A stretch of DNA of 42,876 nt from positions 1 through 42,876 of the forward strand of contig DASWMK010000249.1 of the NCBI GenBank assembly GCA_036399815.1. The letters run 5' to 3'. How positions within the stretch are numbered: position 1 is the first letter of the stretch; each line of letters opens with the position of its first letter. Under the pieces are notes generated by a model. That model was not told the origin of the DNA, made no database searches, and saw only the letters and a program-made list of their open reading frames with translations. Position numbers and translations under genes: made by a program. This DNA comes from Acidimicrobiales bacterium. Lineage in GTDB: Bacteria > Actinomycetota > Acidimicrobiia > Acidimicrobiales > DASWMK01. Below are positions 27,246-35,903 of this stretch, piece by piece.

Positions 27246-27520
27246 TACGACATGCGTCGGAAGCGCGTGGCCCGCTCGGCCAACTCGACCAGTGCGGGGT
27301 TGCGCTCGGGAGGCGCGTCGAGGGCTTCGAGGAAGCGCCGGTAGGCGTCCTCGGGGAGCGTGATCGTGCGATGGGCGTCCACGATCTCCCGGGCGCGAGC
27401 GAGCGCCTCGTCCAGCACGAAGCCGGTGAACGACACGCCCGACAGCGCGGCCGCCTCGCTGATGAGCTGGTCGTCCTCGGCGCTCAGCCGGAACTCCCGC
27501 CGGCGGTCCTTCGTCTTCAC
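27245..27520 (-). CDS. tacA: DUF1778-family antitoxin, TacA-like
   Basis: 91 residues from the GTG at 27520 with AGGAGG 8 nt upstream; an in-frame ATG at 27556 lies inside the operator and has no SD. The N-terminal ribbon-helix-helix is REFRLSAEDDQLISEAAALSGVSFTGFVLDEAL. The C-terminal half (AHRTITLPEDAYRRFLEALD) is the DUF1778 toxin-binding arm. It neutralises the GNAT toxin and represses the operon (family knowledge). Overlap with the toxin start by one base gives coupling. Confidence 0.9.
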   Translation of the reverse strand: MKTKDRRREFRLSAEDDQLISEAAALSGVSFTGFVLDEALARAREIVDAHRTITLPEDAYRRFLEALDAPPERNPALVELAERATRFRRMS

Positions 27521-27533
27521 GGTTCGGCCCTCC

Positions 27534-27555
27534 TGTACGGGCGATCGTACGTACA
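27534..27555 (-). promoter_or_regulatory. Inverted repeat and -10 of the tacAT operon
   Basis: TGTACG (27534-27539) and CGTACA (27550-27555) form an inverted repeat. On the minus strand TACGAT (complement of 27544-27549) lies inside it and would serve as the -10 box. Binding of TacA-TacT here would block transcription. Inferred from symmetry and position. Confidence 0.5.
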
Positions 27556-27621
27556 TCTCGGTGCCCCGGCAACGGACATCGCGAAGCGGCCCCGGACCGC
27601 ACCTCCTCCGCAGACGCGACG

Positions 27622-27645
27622 CAGCCCCGGCCGAAGCCGGGGCTG
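27622..27645 (-). terminator. Terminator-like hairpin beyond the displaced tRNA-Gly fragment
   Basis: CAGCCCCGGC (27622-27631) pairs perfectly with GCCGGGGCTG (27636-27645) around a CGAA loop. It lies about 12 nt past the 3' end of the tRNA fragment in attL. I infer that this was the tRNA-Gly terminator before the island inserted. Confidence 0.6.
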
Positions 27646-27654
27646 ACCAGCACG

Positions 27655-27705
27655 TTCGTGGAGCGGACGACGGGATTCGAACCCGCGACCCTCACCTTGG
27701 CAAGG
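27655..27705. repeat. attL: 51-bp copy of the 3' half of tRNA-Gly
   Basis: Identical over 51 bp to 39033-39083. It covers the CCA end, acceptor 3' strand, T arm, variable loop and anticodon loop of tRNA-Gly, then diverges from the tRNA. This is the displaced 3' end left by site-specific integration. Confidence 0.93.
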
Positions 27706-27902
27706 CCTCAAGGGTCGTTCCGTCTGGTTGGCTTGAGTGCGTTTCCGCAGGTCAGAGTCGTGCGGCGGTCCAGCCGGTGAGCGCATGTCCACCGATTCGG
27801 GCCGAGTGGATGGACAAGGGATGGACAGATCGGGCCGGCTGCGCGGGATCTCGTGGCTCGGCTCCTCTCCGGTCGTCGCCCGACTGCCGTCGCCGAGAGG
27901 TC
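27706..27902. other. Non-coding left end of the island
   Basis: Lies between attL and the hsdR stop. It contains the 22-bp arm-type repeat at 27806-27827 and a further TGTCCACC at about 27786. I see no credible gene; short plus-strand frames here have no SD and no recognisable product. Confidence 0.6.
27806..27827. repeat. Arm-type repeat, left copy
   Basis: The 22 bases GTGGATGGACAAGGGATGGACA occur here and at 38958-38979 in the same orientation. Each copy holds two tandem GGATGGACA units. Located about 100 bp inside attL, it fits an integrase arm-binding site. Confidence 0.7.
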
Positions 27903-30900
27903 CTACGACGGCCGACCGAAACGTTCGCCGATGAACGCCTCGACCTCGTCGGCGGGGACGACGCGCGTCGAGTTGTTGCGGCGCTCGTAGAGGACGTCGC
28001 CGTCCTTGCCCTTGGCCCAGATCGGCCGCGAGCTCGCGGGGACGTCCAGACGACAGACCTCCCCGCCAGCGACGACGTCGATACGGATCTGAACCCGATG
28101 CGCGCCGCTGTGACCGAGCGACGTCTCGAGGAGTGTGTCGAGCCACCGGACATAACCGTCGGCGTTCGGAGGCTTCACGAGTGCGTAGTCGTCGTCGAGC
28201 CCGATGGCCTCGCGAGCGTCCGTCACGCCGATGAGCAAGGTCCCACCGGGGCCGTTGAGGAAGCCAGCCACCGTCTTCACGATGACTTCCTCCATCGTCT
28301 TGTCCTTGCGCTGCTCCTTCACGTTCCATCGCGCCGTCTGCTTGAACTCGACGGACCGCGTCTCGTCGGAAGCGAGGAGCTCCTCCGTTGAGCGGAACCA
28401 CGTCTCACGGGTGCCGTACAGCTCCTCCATGAGCCGAGCGAACAAGGCAGGGTCGTTGCGTGCTTGTTCGAGGAGGTGGTCGTCGACGGCGTCGAGCGTG
28501 GGCAGCGTCGCTACCGGCACGACGGCTGATCGTGCCTCGACCGCGCCTGTGTAGACCGACCGGCCGCTGTCGAAGTAGCTGGCGTAGATGTGCTCGTAGA
28601 CGCGTCTCACTTTGTCGTCGAAAAGCTCCGGTCCGTAGACCTCGGGAAGGTCGGCATCGAAGATCTCGCCGACCGCGACCTGCACGGCGGCTCGCGTGTG
28701 CTGTCGCTTGCGCCAGTCGAGTACCAACTTCTCGGACACGTGGGCGAGCAGACGCTTGGCTGTCGTCTTGACCTGCGCGCGTTCGGCCTCGGTTAGCTCT
28801 GGCTCGGGCTTGGTCAGGAGGTCGTAGATCGCTAACTCGTCCTCAGACAGGTTCTCACGAACGGTGCGCTGTTCTTCGTCGGTGAGCTCATCGTTGATGG
28901 CCTTGAGCCGCCGCAGGAACTCCTCGAGGTTGTGGGTGCCTGCGTTGTACTCGTCGATGAGCCGACGGAAGCGTTCGGCGAGGTCCAGCCGGGTGGGGTT
29001 CTTCCGGACCGCGGCATCGAGCCGCTTCTCGAGGTTGCGCTCGATCTGCTTGGCGGCGGTCCGCTTGCTGCCAGCGAATCGGAGGGCAAGCTGCTCGAAG
29101 TCGAGCTGATTGAGGTCGACGAGCGGTCCCGCGTCTCCCCCGGAGCGGATGACGTACTCCTCGGCGCCGACGGACCGGTCGAGCAGCTCGCTCACGGCAT
29201 CCATGACGTCGTCGATGTCTGGTGCTTCGGTGATCGACTCGAGCTTCGCTGCAAGCGATCGGATCACCGCGACTCGGTGCGTCGCCAGTTGGGCGGCTGG
29301 GTCGGGCAGGAGTGATTTGAAGATCGTGCGCACCCGTCGGGCGAGGCTCACGTAGCGGCGGCGGGTGGCGTCGTCGACGAGGAGGGCTTCGACGGCCGCC
29401 TTCTGGAGGGCGATGAACTCGAAGCCTTTCGCCGCCTCGAGATCAGTCAGTTCGATGTCGTTGGCATCGAGGAACTCAACTAGCTCGGCGAGCGCCGATT
29501 CGAGGTCAGCGGCGAGCGCACCCTTGGACTCGATGGGCGTGCGCTCGTCGTCGCGCGAGGCGCCGTAGATCGCGAGCGCGGCTTCGAGGTTCCGGAACAC
29601 GCCGACGTAGTCGACGATGAGCCCGCTGTCCTTCTCCGGGAACACGCGGTTGGCACGCGCGATCGTCTGCATCAGCGTGTGGTTCCGCATCGGCTTGTCG
29701 AGATAGATCGTCGAGCACGACGGGGCGTCGAAGCCGGTGAGCCACATGGCACACACGAAGACGAGCCGGAACGGATCCGCCGGATCTTTGAACTTCGAGT
29801 CGAGGTTCTCGTCGTTCATGCGCTTCCTGTGCATGGCGATGTCGAGGCCGAGGTCGGCCATGTCGGCGACCTCGTTCTGCGACTGCGACACGACGACTGC
29901 CATGTCGGTCGTGCGCATGAACTCGATGGTCTCGACCAGGGGCGCGCGCTCGAGCTCGGGGGTGGCTTCCAGCTCGGTCTCGAACGCCGCCAAGCGAACC
30001 GCCCAGTGCTTCTGGACGAGGTCGTACATGCGAACAGCGGTCGCCTTGTCGATGGCGACGTGCATCGCCTTGCCGCGGAATCCTCGTCCGACGAAGTGCT
30101 CGACCAGGTCGGCGGCGATCTCGTCGAGTCGCTCCGCGCGAGTGATGAGGTGGTACTGGCGGGAGAACTGCCGAGCGACCGCCTCCTCCTGATCGGGGTC
30201 GAGGGCGGCGTCGTCCAAGAGCGCCTCGAGGTCGGCGTCGAAGTCCTCGTTAACGAGCTGCAGCTCAGGGATGCGGTTCTCGTAGTAGAGCGGGACGGTG
30301 GCGCCGTCGATGATCGAGTCCCGGAAGTTGTACACCGAGACGTATTCGCCGAAGACCTGGCGGGTCAGCTCCTCCTCGCCGGCGATCAGTGGTGTGCCGG
30401 TGAAGCCGAGGAAGGAGGCGTTCGGTAGGGCCTGGCGCATGTTCCACGCGAGCTGGTCGTACTGCGACCGGTGCGCCTCGTCGGTGATGGCGATGACGTC
30501 GTCGCGGTCGGACAGCACCGGCATGGGTTGGCCGGCCTCGGGCGGGCGGAACTTGTGGATCAGCGTGAAGACGTAGCGATGATCCTGGCCGAGGAGCTCG
30601 CGGAGATGCTCGGAGGTCTCGGCGTGGACGTTCTCGCCAGCGGTCAAGATGCCCGCGTCGGCGAAGTCCTCGTAGAGCTGGTCGTCGAGCTCCTTCCGAT
30701 CCGTGACCTCGACGAAGGTCCAGTTGCCGGGCAACTTCCGCAGGACCTTCTGCGTGAACCACAGGTTGGACAACGACTTGCCGCTGCCCTGCGTGTGCCA
30801 GAACACACCGAGCTGCGAACTCTTCTCGGCGCGCGCCGCGTGCAGCGCCTCGATGGCGTTGTTGACACCGAGGTACTGGTGGTTCTTCGCCACGGCTTTG

Positions 30901-31685
30901 ACGAGCCCGCCGGGCCGCTCGGTGAAGGTGATGAAGTTCTCACCGATGTCGAGCAGCCGGTAACGGTCGCAGGTGCCGCGCAGCGCCGTCTCCAGGCTGA
31001 CGACCCCGACCTCGCCCTCGGAGTTGATCTTCTTCCACTCGGCGAAGTGATCCCACGGCGCGTACGTCGAGCCCACCTTGGTGTCGGATCCGTTGGAGAG
31101 GACGACGAAGGCGTTGAACCAGAAGATCTGGCCGATCGTGTCCCGGTAGTCGCGCAGGTTGTCGTCGTAGGCGTGCCGCATGTTCTTGTGCGACACCTTT
31201 AGCTCGACGAACACGAGCGGGATGCCGTTGACGAAGAGCACGATGTCCGCACGTCGCCGGTACATCTCGCCGGTCACCCAGAGCTGCGACACCGCGAGCC
31301 AGTCGTTCGCCTCGACGTTGTCCCAATGGATGTATCGGACCGTGACCGTCTCCCGCCGACCGTCGATATCGGTGTCGACCTTCACGCCGTCGCGCAGCAG
31401 TCGATAGACCTCACGGTTCGCCCTTACTCGGTCCATCGCCGAACGGCTCTGGGCGAGGATCTCGACTGCGGTCTCGAGGGCGTCGTCGGGGACACCGGGG
31501 TTGATGTCGCGCAGGGCGAACCGGAGACGGTGGCCAAGCACCACCTCGGCCTGCGAGTCACGACCGAGCGTGCCAGCCGGCCCGAGGACCTCATCAAATC
31601 CGGAGGCCACCTCCCAACCGAGGTCCCGCAGCAGACGCATCGCCGGCTGCTCGACAAGCGCGTCCTCGGTCAGTCCGCCGGCCAC
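27903..31685 (-). CDS. hsdR: Type I restriction enzyme R subunit with C-terminal AlbA_2 domain
   Basis: 1260 residues, longer than the common 1000-1100. The N-terminal nuclease has RRRADIVLFVNGIPLVFVELK (D147, E161, K163: PD-ExK). The SF2 motor has FWHTQGSGKS (Walker A about 298-304), ITDEAH (402-405), GFTGTP (427-432) and QTIARANR (motif VI). The helical C-terminal region runs to about 1080. Residues about 1105-1260 add a Schlafen-type AlbA_2 domain: SVEFKQTARWN (E1113, K1115), AGFLNGPGGTLLIGVTD, CRLDVPASSRPIW and VLYERRNNSTRVV. The motor translocates DNA and the nuclease cuts it far from the site. The start is GTG 31685, 2 bp after the hsdS stop. The extra domain is the oddity. Confidence 0.95.
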   Translation of the reverse strand: MAGGLTEDALVEQPAMRLLRDLGWEVASGFDEVLGPAGTLGRDSQAEVVLGHRLRFALRDINPGVPDDALETAVEILAQSRSAMDRVRANREVYRLLRDGVKVDTDIDGRRETVTVRYIHWDNVEANDWLAVSQLWVTGEMYRRRADIVLFVNGIPLVFVELKVSHKNMRHAYDDNLRDYRDTIGQIFWFNAFVVLSNGSDTKVGSTYAPWDHFAEWKKINSEGEVGVVSLETALRGTCDRYRLLDIGENFITFTERPGGLVKAVAKNHQYLGVNNAIEALHAARAEKSSQLGVFWHTQGSGKSLSNLWFTQKVLRKLPGNWTFVEVTDRKELDDQLYEDFADAGILTAGENVHAETSEHLRELLGQDHRYVFTLIHKFRPPEAGQPMPVLSDRDDVIAITDEAHRSQYDQLAWNMRQALPNASFLGFTGTPLIAGEEELTRQVFGEYVSVYNFRDSIIDGATVPLYYENRIPELQLVNEDFDADLEALLDDAALDPDQEEAVARQFSRQYHLITRAERLDEIAADLVEHFVGRGFRGKAMHVAIDKATAVRMYDLVQKHWAVRLAAFETELEATPELERAPLVETIEFMRTTDMAVVVSQSQNEVADMADLGLDIAMHRKRMNDENLDSKFKDPADPFRLVFVCAMWLTGFDAPSCSTIYLDKPMRNHTLMQTIARANRVFPEKDSGLIVDYVGVFRNLEAALAIYGASRDDERTPIESKGALAADLESALAELVEFLDANDIELTDLEAAKGFEFIALQKAAVEALLVDDATRRRYVSLARRVRTIFKSLLPDPAAQLATHRVAVIRSLAAKLESITEAPDIDDVMDAVSELLDRSVGAEEYVIRSGGDAGPLVDLNQLDFEQLALRFAGSKRTAAKQIERNLEKRLDAAVRKNPTRLDLAERFRRLIDEYNAGTHNLEEFLRRLKAINDELTDEEQRTVRENLSEDELAIYDLLTKPEPELTEAERAQVKTTAKRLLAHVSEKLVLDWRKRQHTRAAVQVAVGEIFDADLPEVYGPELFDDKVRRVYEHIYASYFDSGRSVYTGAVEARSAVVPVATLPTLDAVDDHLLEQARNDPALFARLMEELYGTRETWFRSTEELLASDETRSVEFKQTARWNVKEQRKDKTMEEVIVKTVAGFLNGPGGTLLIGVTDAREAIGLDDDYALVKPPNADGYVRWLDTLLETSLGHSGAHRVQIRIDVVAGGEVCRLDVPASSRPIWAKGKDGDVLYERRNNSTRVVPADEVEAFIGERFGRPS

Positions 31686-31687
31686 CG

Positions 31688-32938
31688 CTACGCTACCGGT
31701 TCGAGATCCAAGTCGAGGTCCGACACGTACACGTCCCCGGAGATCAGGCGCGGCAGTAGGAGGCCTCGAGCCTGGCTCAGTACACGGTTCTGGAAGGTCA
31801 GGTTTTGAACCAGCTCGAACATCGGCCCAACCGAAGCGTCGAACAATGAGACCAGGTCGGCTGGCGGACGCAGGACGATGATCCGCTCAAGGTCCGTCTT
31901 CGTGACGGCCTTGAAGATCGTCCCGCCTCCCATGGAGTCCTCTTCCGCGAAGACCTCGCGAAGCGTCTCGAAGAGGTGCACTTGCGACCCTCGCCGGGTC
32001 CGGAGTGCCGCCAGGCCTCGACCGATCACGAGCCGGTCCGGAGCCACGTTGATCCGACCGACGGGTGCGCGAACGCTCAGCAGGACGTCCCCCTGCTCAG
32101 CGATGCGGTTCGCCTCCGTACACCACTTCTTGTGTTCGGGGTACCGGCTTGCAAAGTTCGTCACACCTTGGTGGAACGGCAGTCCGACGCCATCGTCGTT
32201 GTAGAACTCCGACTTCGGCGACTGACCCATCACGAGATGAGCCGCGTCGGCAAGCGTCTCGGTGCACCAACCCTCGGGGATCGAGCCGCCGTCGGAATCG
32301 ACGAGTTCGACGCCCTCGTGGCCAGGGAACCGGAAGTGCACGAACCACTCCCGGTAGATCAGCCGAGCCGTCTCTTCCAAGATCTCGATCCGGCGCCGGT
32401 TGTTCTCGATCAGGTCGTCGATCGCGCCGAGCGCGTGTACGACTTCCCTCTGATAGTCGAGGGGAGGAACCGCGATCGGGTAATTCGGGAATTCCGTCAG
32501 GGGGATCCGATCGACAGTGGATCCGATGTTGAGTCTCTGCTCGATCGTCCGCCGCCACTGCGGGCTAAGGAACACGTAGTGCAAGAATCGTCGATCGACG
32601 ACATCGGGATCGACGCGGATCAACGCGATCCTACGCCCCAGACTGCCGCGGAACCCGTCTGGCAGGATCGCGTAACGGTGGAGAGTCGCCTCGTAGGTGA
32701 AGACGAGGTCGCCGGCACGTGGCTCGACACGGCTGACCCACTTCGGGTAGTCCGACTCATCGATGTGCCGGATATCGGACAGATCAAGGCGTCCGTCCTC
32801 GGAGATGTTCCTGATCCCGAGGTAAACCGGGCCCTCATTTGCGGGAGGCGGCGTCGCGTGAGGTCCGTCGTAGAACTCCGCCATGACGTCCGCCATTGTG
32901 AGCTGTCGCCACCTCGGGGCTTCGCCGCTAGCCACCAT
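31688..32938 (-). CDS. hsdS: Type I restriction enzyme S (specificity) subunit
   Basis: 416 residues from the ATG at 32938, with AGGGGG 5 nt upstream and an 11-bp overlap with hsdM. It has two target-recognition domains: TRD1 about 10-150 ([35 protein letters not shown]) and TRD2 about 225-350 ([46 protein letters not shown]). Two helical spacers separate them: [24 protein letters not shown] at the centre, and [21 protein letters not shown] at the C-terminus. The TRDs set the split recognition sequence, which cannot be read from sequence alone. It joins two HsdM and, for cutting, two HsdR. Confidence 0.95.
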   Translation of the reverse strand: MVASGEAPRWRQLTMADVMAEFYDGPHATPPPANEGPVYLGIRNISEDGRLDLSDIRHIDESDYPKWVSRVEPRAGDLVFTYEATLHRYAILPDGFRGSLGRRIALIRVDPDVVDRRFLHYVFLSPQWRRTIEQRLNIGSTVDRIPLTEFPNYPIAVPPLDYQREVVHALGAIDDLIENNRRRIEILEETARLIYREWFVHFRFPGHEGVELVDSDGGSIPEGWCTETLADAAHLVMGQSPKSEFYNDDGVGLPFHQGVTNFASRYPEHKKWCTEANRIAEQGDVLLSVRAPVGRINVAPDRLVIGRGLAALRTRRGSQVHLFETLREVFAEEDSMGGGTIFKAVTKTDLERIIVLRPPADLVSLFDASVGPMFELVQNLTFQNRVLSQARGLLLPRLISGDVYVSDLDLDLEPVA

Positions 32939-34472
32939 CAACGCCCCCTAGCACGTCCCTGACGACCATCGTTAGCCGCTGAGCCTCCTCGCTGAGAGCC
33001 GTGAACTCCTCGCCGAGTTCCGCGATTCGCGTCTCGAAGTCGTGATGTGCGACGAACGGTGCCGGGGCCACGTATCTGCCCGGGCTCAGGCTCCACCCAC
33101 TGGCTTCGACCGTGGCGAGTTCTTCGGAAGCGCAGAGGCCCGCGACATCGACGTACTTGTTGTCGGGGAAGTGCTCGACCACCGACTCGTGGCTGCCCTG
33201 CGTGAAGTCCGGCTCCTCCCCGCGCCAGAGCCGCACGATGTTCGCGAGGAACTCGATCTGCTCGGGCTTCCAGTCTCGGTGGGCGCGATCGATCTGCCGA
33301 TAGACATTCCGGGCGTCAATGAACAGCACCTGGTTCTCGCGATGAGTGCCGAGCTTGCCTCGATCGAGGAACCACAGCGTTACCGGCAGAGTCACCGTGA
33401 AGAAGAAGTTCGTCCCAACGGACACGATGACGTCAACACAGCGGTCCTCGATCAGCTCGCGCCGGATCTGCATCTCTGAGCCCCGGGCATCCGAGGCGGA
33501 GTTGGCCATGACGAATCCGGCGCGCCCGCTGTTATTGAGCGCCGAGTAGAACGCCTGGATCCAGAGGTAGTTGGCATTGTCCGGCTTCGGAACTCCGAAG
33601 GGAAACCGCTTGTCGTCCTCGAGCTTCGCTTTGTCGACCTTGTTGACGTTGAACGGCGGATTGGCCATCACGAAGTCGAACTTGCCGACGGCGTTGTGGA
33701 GATCTTCGTAGTACGTGTTCGCCTCGCGGATGTCGCCAGCGAGGCCGTGGACCGCGAGGTTCATCTTGGCCAGACGGACCGTCTCCTTCGTCTTCTCCTG
33801 GCCGTAAATCGACAGCTCGGCACCCGGGTCCTTGCGGTGACGCTCGACGAAGTGCGCGGACTGCACGAACATCCCGCCAGAGCCGCATGCGGGGTCGTAG
33901 ATCTTGCCGTGGTAGGGCTCGATGACCTCGACGATGAGCTTGACGATCGAGGTCGGCGTGAAGAACTCGCCGCCCTTCTGGCCCTCGGCGAAGGCGAACT
34001 GGCCAAGGAAGTACTCGTAGATGAGACCGAACCCGTCGCCCTCGATCGAGTCGGGCAGCCGCCCTAACAGACGCAGTAGCTCGACCAGCACTGCGTTGGG
34101 CATCCCGGCGTATGCGCGCGGCAGCACGCCGTCGAGATCCGGATTGGTCCGCTCGATCGCGGCCATGGCGCCGTTGAGCGCCTTGCCGAGGTCGGCTCCT
34201 TCGGGCAGGCCGACGACGCGCTCGAACCGCGCCTCGTCAGGAAGATGAAGCACGCCGCGCGCGTGATAGTCGGCCGGACCGATCTTTCGTCGACCCGATC
34301 GCTTGCCCTCGAGCTCCTCGTGGACTGCCGCGAACCGGAGGTCGGCGTACCGCAGGAAGATCAGCCCGAGTACCGGTGTCGAGTACTCCGACGCCCGGAG
34401 GCCAGAGTTCGCGCGCAGCTGATCCGCTGCCTCCCACAGCCGCTTCTGCAGCTCACTCAGATCTGTCGCCAC
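32928..34472 (-). CDS. hsdM: Type I restriction-modification DNA methyltransferase subunit
   Basis: 514 residues from the GTG at 34472, with a good AAGGAG 4-5 nt upstream. The N-terminal helical HsdM_N domain has [17 protein letters not shown] and [17 protein letters not shown]. The methylase domain has [20 protein letters not shown], the AdoMet motif [11 protein letters not shown] (193-202) and catalytic NPPF (271-274), the pattern of N6-adenine methylases. The C-terminal helix region contacts HsdS. It protects the host site and, with HsdS, forms the M2S methylase. The gene lies 9 bp after vapC and overlaps hsdS. Confidence 0.96.
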   Translation of the reverse strand: MATDLSELQKRLWEAADQLRANSGLRASEYSTPVLGLIFLRYADLRFAAVHEELEGKRSGRRKIGPADYHARGVLHLPDEARFERVVGLPEGADLGKALNGAMAAIERTNPDLDGVLPRAYAGMPNAVLVELLRLLGRLPDSIEGDGFGLIYEYFLGQFAFAEGQKGGEFFTPTSIVKLIVEVIEPYHGKIYDPACGSGGMFVQSAHFVERHRKDPGAELSIYGQEKTKETVRLAKMNLAVHGLAGDIREANTYYEDLHNAVGKFDFVMANPPFNVNKVDKAKLEDDKRFPFGVPKPDNANYLWIQAFYSALNNSGRAGFVMANSASDARGSEMQIRRELIEDRCVDVIVSVGTNFFFTVTLPVTLWFLDRGKLGTHRENQVLFIDARNVYRQIDRAHRDWKPEQIEFLANIVRLWRGEEPDFTQGSHESVVEHFPDNKYVDVAGLCASEELATVEASGWSLSPGRYVAPAPFVAHHDFETRIAELGEEFTALSEEAQRLTMVVRDVLGGVDGG

Positions 34473-34481
34473 CGGGCTCCT

Positions 34482-34892
34482 TCAGTCGAGGTGATCAGGG
34501 TGCTCGACGCGAAGGTCGCGCATCGGGAAGTCGGACGTGTTGTGGGTGAGTAGGACGGCCCCGTTGGCGCGGGCGGTCCCGGCGACGAGTGCGTCCGGTG
34601 TCTGGATGGTCCTGCCCTTCCGTGCCCACTCCGCCTGGTAGCGGCCTGCCCGATGGGCGGCCGCCCGATCCGTCGGCAAGAACCGCAGCCGGTCGAGCAA
34701 CGCGCCAGCCCGACGACGCTCGTCCTTGCGCAGGCCCGCCTCGACCTCAGCGAGGTTGACGCAAGACGTGCCCAGGACGTGGCCGGCATTCACCAAGCGC
34801 AGCATCGTGTCCTTGACGGCCTCGCGTCCGCGAAGCCACTCGATCAGGACGGTGCTATCGACCAGGTACGTCGTCAGCGGACAGCTCCCCAC
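34482..34892 (-). CDS. vapC: PIN-domain toxin, VapC family
   Basis: 136 residues from the GTG at 34892, the only standard start before the conserved YLVDSTVLIEWL. Acidic active-site residues of the PIN RNase are D12 (YLVDST), E49 (VNLAEVEAG), D100 (QTPDALVAGTA) and D121 (THNTSDFP). VapC enzymes cut tRNA or rRNA when freed from VapB. The start lies inside vapB (38-bp overlap), giving translational coupling, and hsdM follows after 9 bp, so toxin and R-M genes share one transcript. Confidence 0.9.
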   Translation of the reverse strand: MGSCPLTTYLVDSTVLIEWLRGREAVKDTMLRLVNAGHVLGTSCVNLAEVEAGLRKDERRRAGALLDRLRFLPTDRAAAHRAGRYQAEWARKGRTIQTPDALVAGTARANGAVLLTHNTSDFPMRDLRVEHPDHLD

Positions 34893-35118
34893 GCCGCGAT
34901 GTCCGCACCCACTCCTGGACCGACTCGGTGTCGCGCCAGTGCGGGTAGTCGCGCTCCTTCAGCAGCCCTGCCCCCTCGGAGATGGCGGCTTCGAGCTCGA
35001 GACGCTCGAGCTTCTCCCGGGCCGCTTCCTCGAGGAACTTGCTCCTGCCGCGTTCGCCGACGCGGTCGTCGATGGCGGCGATGACCTCGTCGGAGAGGAT
35101 GACGTGCGTTCTCGCCAT
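34855..35118 (-). CDS. vapB: Antitoxin, VapB family (ribbon-helix-helix type)
   Basis: 87 residues from the ATG at 35118 with GGGAGG 4 nt upstream. The N-terminus ARTHVILSDEVIAAIDDRVGERGRSKFLEEAARE is a ribbon-helix-helix DNA-binding domain. The C-terminus (ERDYPHWRDTESVQEWVRTSR) is the toxin-binding tail. It neutralises VapC and represses its own operon; TCGTCCCAC repeats just upstream are likely operators. Because of a frameshift upstream, this frame is also open back through the excisionase-like gene. Confidence 0.88.
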   Translation of the reverse strand: MARTHVILSDEVIAAIDDRVGERGRSKFLEEAAREKLERLELEAAISEGAGLLKERDYPHWRDTESVQEWVRTSRRGELSADDVPGR

Positions 35119-35130
35119 GCGGCCTCCCGT

Positions 35131-35155
35131 TCGTCCCACGGCTCGTCCCACTGTA
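35131..35155 (-). promoter_or_regulatory. vapB promoter and direct-repeat operator
   Basis: On the minus strand TACAGT (complement of 35150-35155) is a good -10. Just downstream are two copies of TCGTCCCAC (plus-strand view: 35131-35139 and 35143-35151), 12 bp apart, a spacing suited to adjacent ribbon-helix-helix dimers. Confidence 0.5.
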
Positions 35156-35188
35156 CCGAGGTGATCTCCGTCGTGGGCGTCGGGTTCG

Positions 35189-35373
35189 TTACGCCGCGGG
35201 CGGTACCTCGTCGTCGATGAAGCGCTCCAGCGCGCGCCGCGGCACGACGACACGGCGGCCCAGTCGTAGAGATAGAGCTCGCCCCTCGCCACGAGCTCGT
35301 AGGCGAGCGCTCGCGAGATCCCGAGGACCCCGGCCGCCTGCGGAACCGTGACGGTCAGTCTCGTCTCGTCCAT
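35189..35373 (-). pseudogene. Excisionase-like helix-turn-helix gene, frameshifted
   Basis: From the ATG at 35373 (GGAGG 9 nt upstream) the frame reads MDETRLTVTVPQAAGVLGIS and then RALAYELVARGEL, a standard HTH_17/Xis N-terminus with the PQAAGVLGISRALAYELV helix pair. The expected ending, LRLGRRVVVPRRALERFIDDE, is present but in another frame, so about one base has been lost (or two gained) near 35265-35275. The full span is 185 bp, one short of a multiple of three. In the broken frame translation continues into vapB. Confidence 0.75.
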
Positions 35374-35442
35374 CGGGTGCAACCTCCGGTGATCGGTTGT
35401 GCTCACACCCCCTTTGATGCGCTTGCGGACACATCAGAGCGC

Positions 35443-35530
35443 AACTCCCTCGACAGTTCTTGCGCCGAGGGAGTTAGTGTTCTGCCCGCGGGGGACTCCC
35501 TCCCCCTCCACCCTCCGCGGGGACTCCCTC
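35443..35530. repeat. Cluster of ACTCCCTC boxes upstream of the xis-vapBC-hsd operon
   Basis: ACTCCCTC occurs at 35444-35451, 35495-35502 and 35523-35530, and inverted (GAGGGAGT) at 35467-35474. The first pair forms a perfect 10-bp inverted repeat (35443-35452 with 35466-35475). The cluster lies between the coiled-coil gene stop and the xis-like start. The last box enters the stop codon of the former. It could be an operator set or an integrase/excisionase binding region; role unknown. Confidence 0.55.
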
Positions 35531-35903
35531 ACTTCTGATGTCGCCGACGGCGGTCCGCCGCCCGACGCTGCGCGCGGTTGCGGAGCGCAGGTGGCGGGGG
35601 CGAGAACGCGCCTGCCGGCTCGACGAACAGCGACGGCCGGCGCTCGCGGAGCGCGCGGATGATGGCCTGCGCCTCGTCCAGCGCGCGCTCCGCCTTCGAG
35701 CGAGCCTTCTGCTCAGCGTCGAGCTCGCGCTCGAGCTGTGCGACGCGACGTTGGAGCTCTCGGCGCTCGGATCGGAGCCGCTCGGGCTCGGCCAGCTCCT
35801 CCGCGCGACGGGCTCGGTACGCCCGTAGGCGCTCGGCGTCGTCAGCCCACTTCCTCGGACGGCCAGGGCCTCGCGTCGGCGCGCTCCCCTTGTTGGACGC
35901 CAC
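35529..35903 (-). CDS. AT-hook/coiled-coil hypothetical protein
   Basis: 124 residues from the GTG at 35903; a longer ATG at 35942 is possible. The GTG is favoured because TACGCT (complement of 35911-35916) ends 7 nt before it. GRPRKWADDAERLRAYRARR near residue 11 begins with an AT-hook-like GRPRK. Residues about 30-90 are a continuous charged coiled coil (ELAEPERLRSERRELQRR, then ERELDAEQKARSKAERALDE). The tail is basic (RNRAQRRAADRRRRHQK). Probably a DNA-binding dimer; similar short proteins are common in actinobacterial mobile elements, but I assign no function. Confidence 0.65.
   Translation of the reverse strand: MASNKGSAPTRGPGRPRKWADDAERLRAYRARRAEELAEPERLRSERRELQRRVAQLERELDAEQKARSKAERALDEAQAIIRALRERRPSLFVEPAGAFSPPPPALRNRAQRRAADRRRRHQK

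Noticed and set aside
27517-28401. Minus-strand frame across the island's left end
   Set aside because: It crosses attL and the antisense of the end of hsdR; its CQGEGRGFESRRPLHE stretch is translated tRNA sequence.
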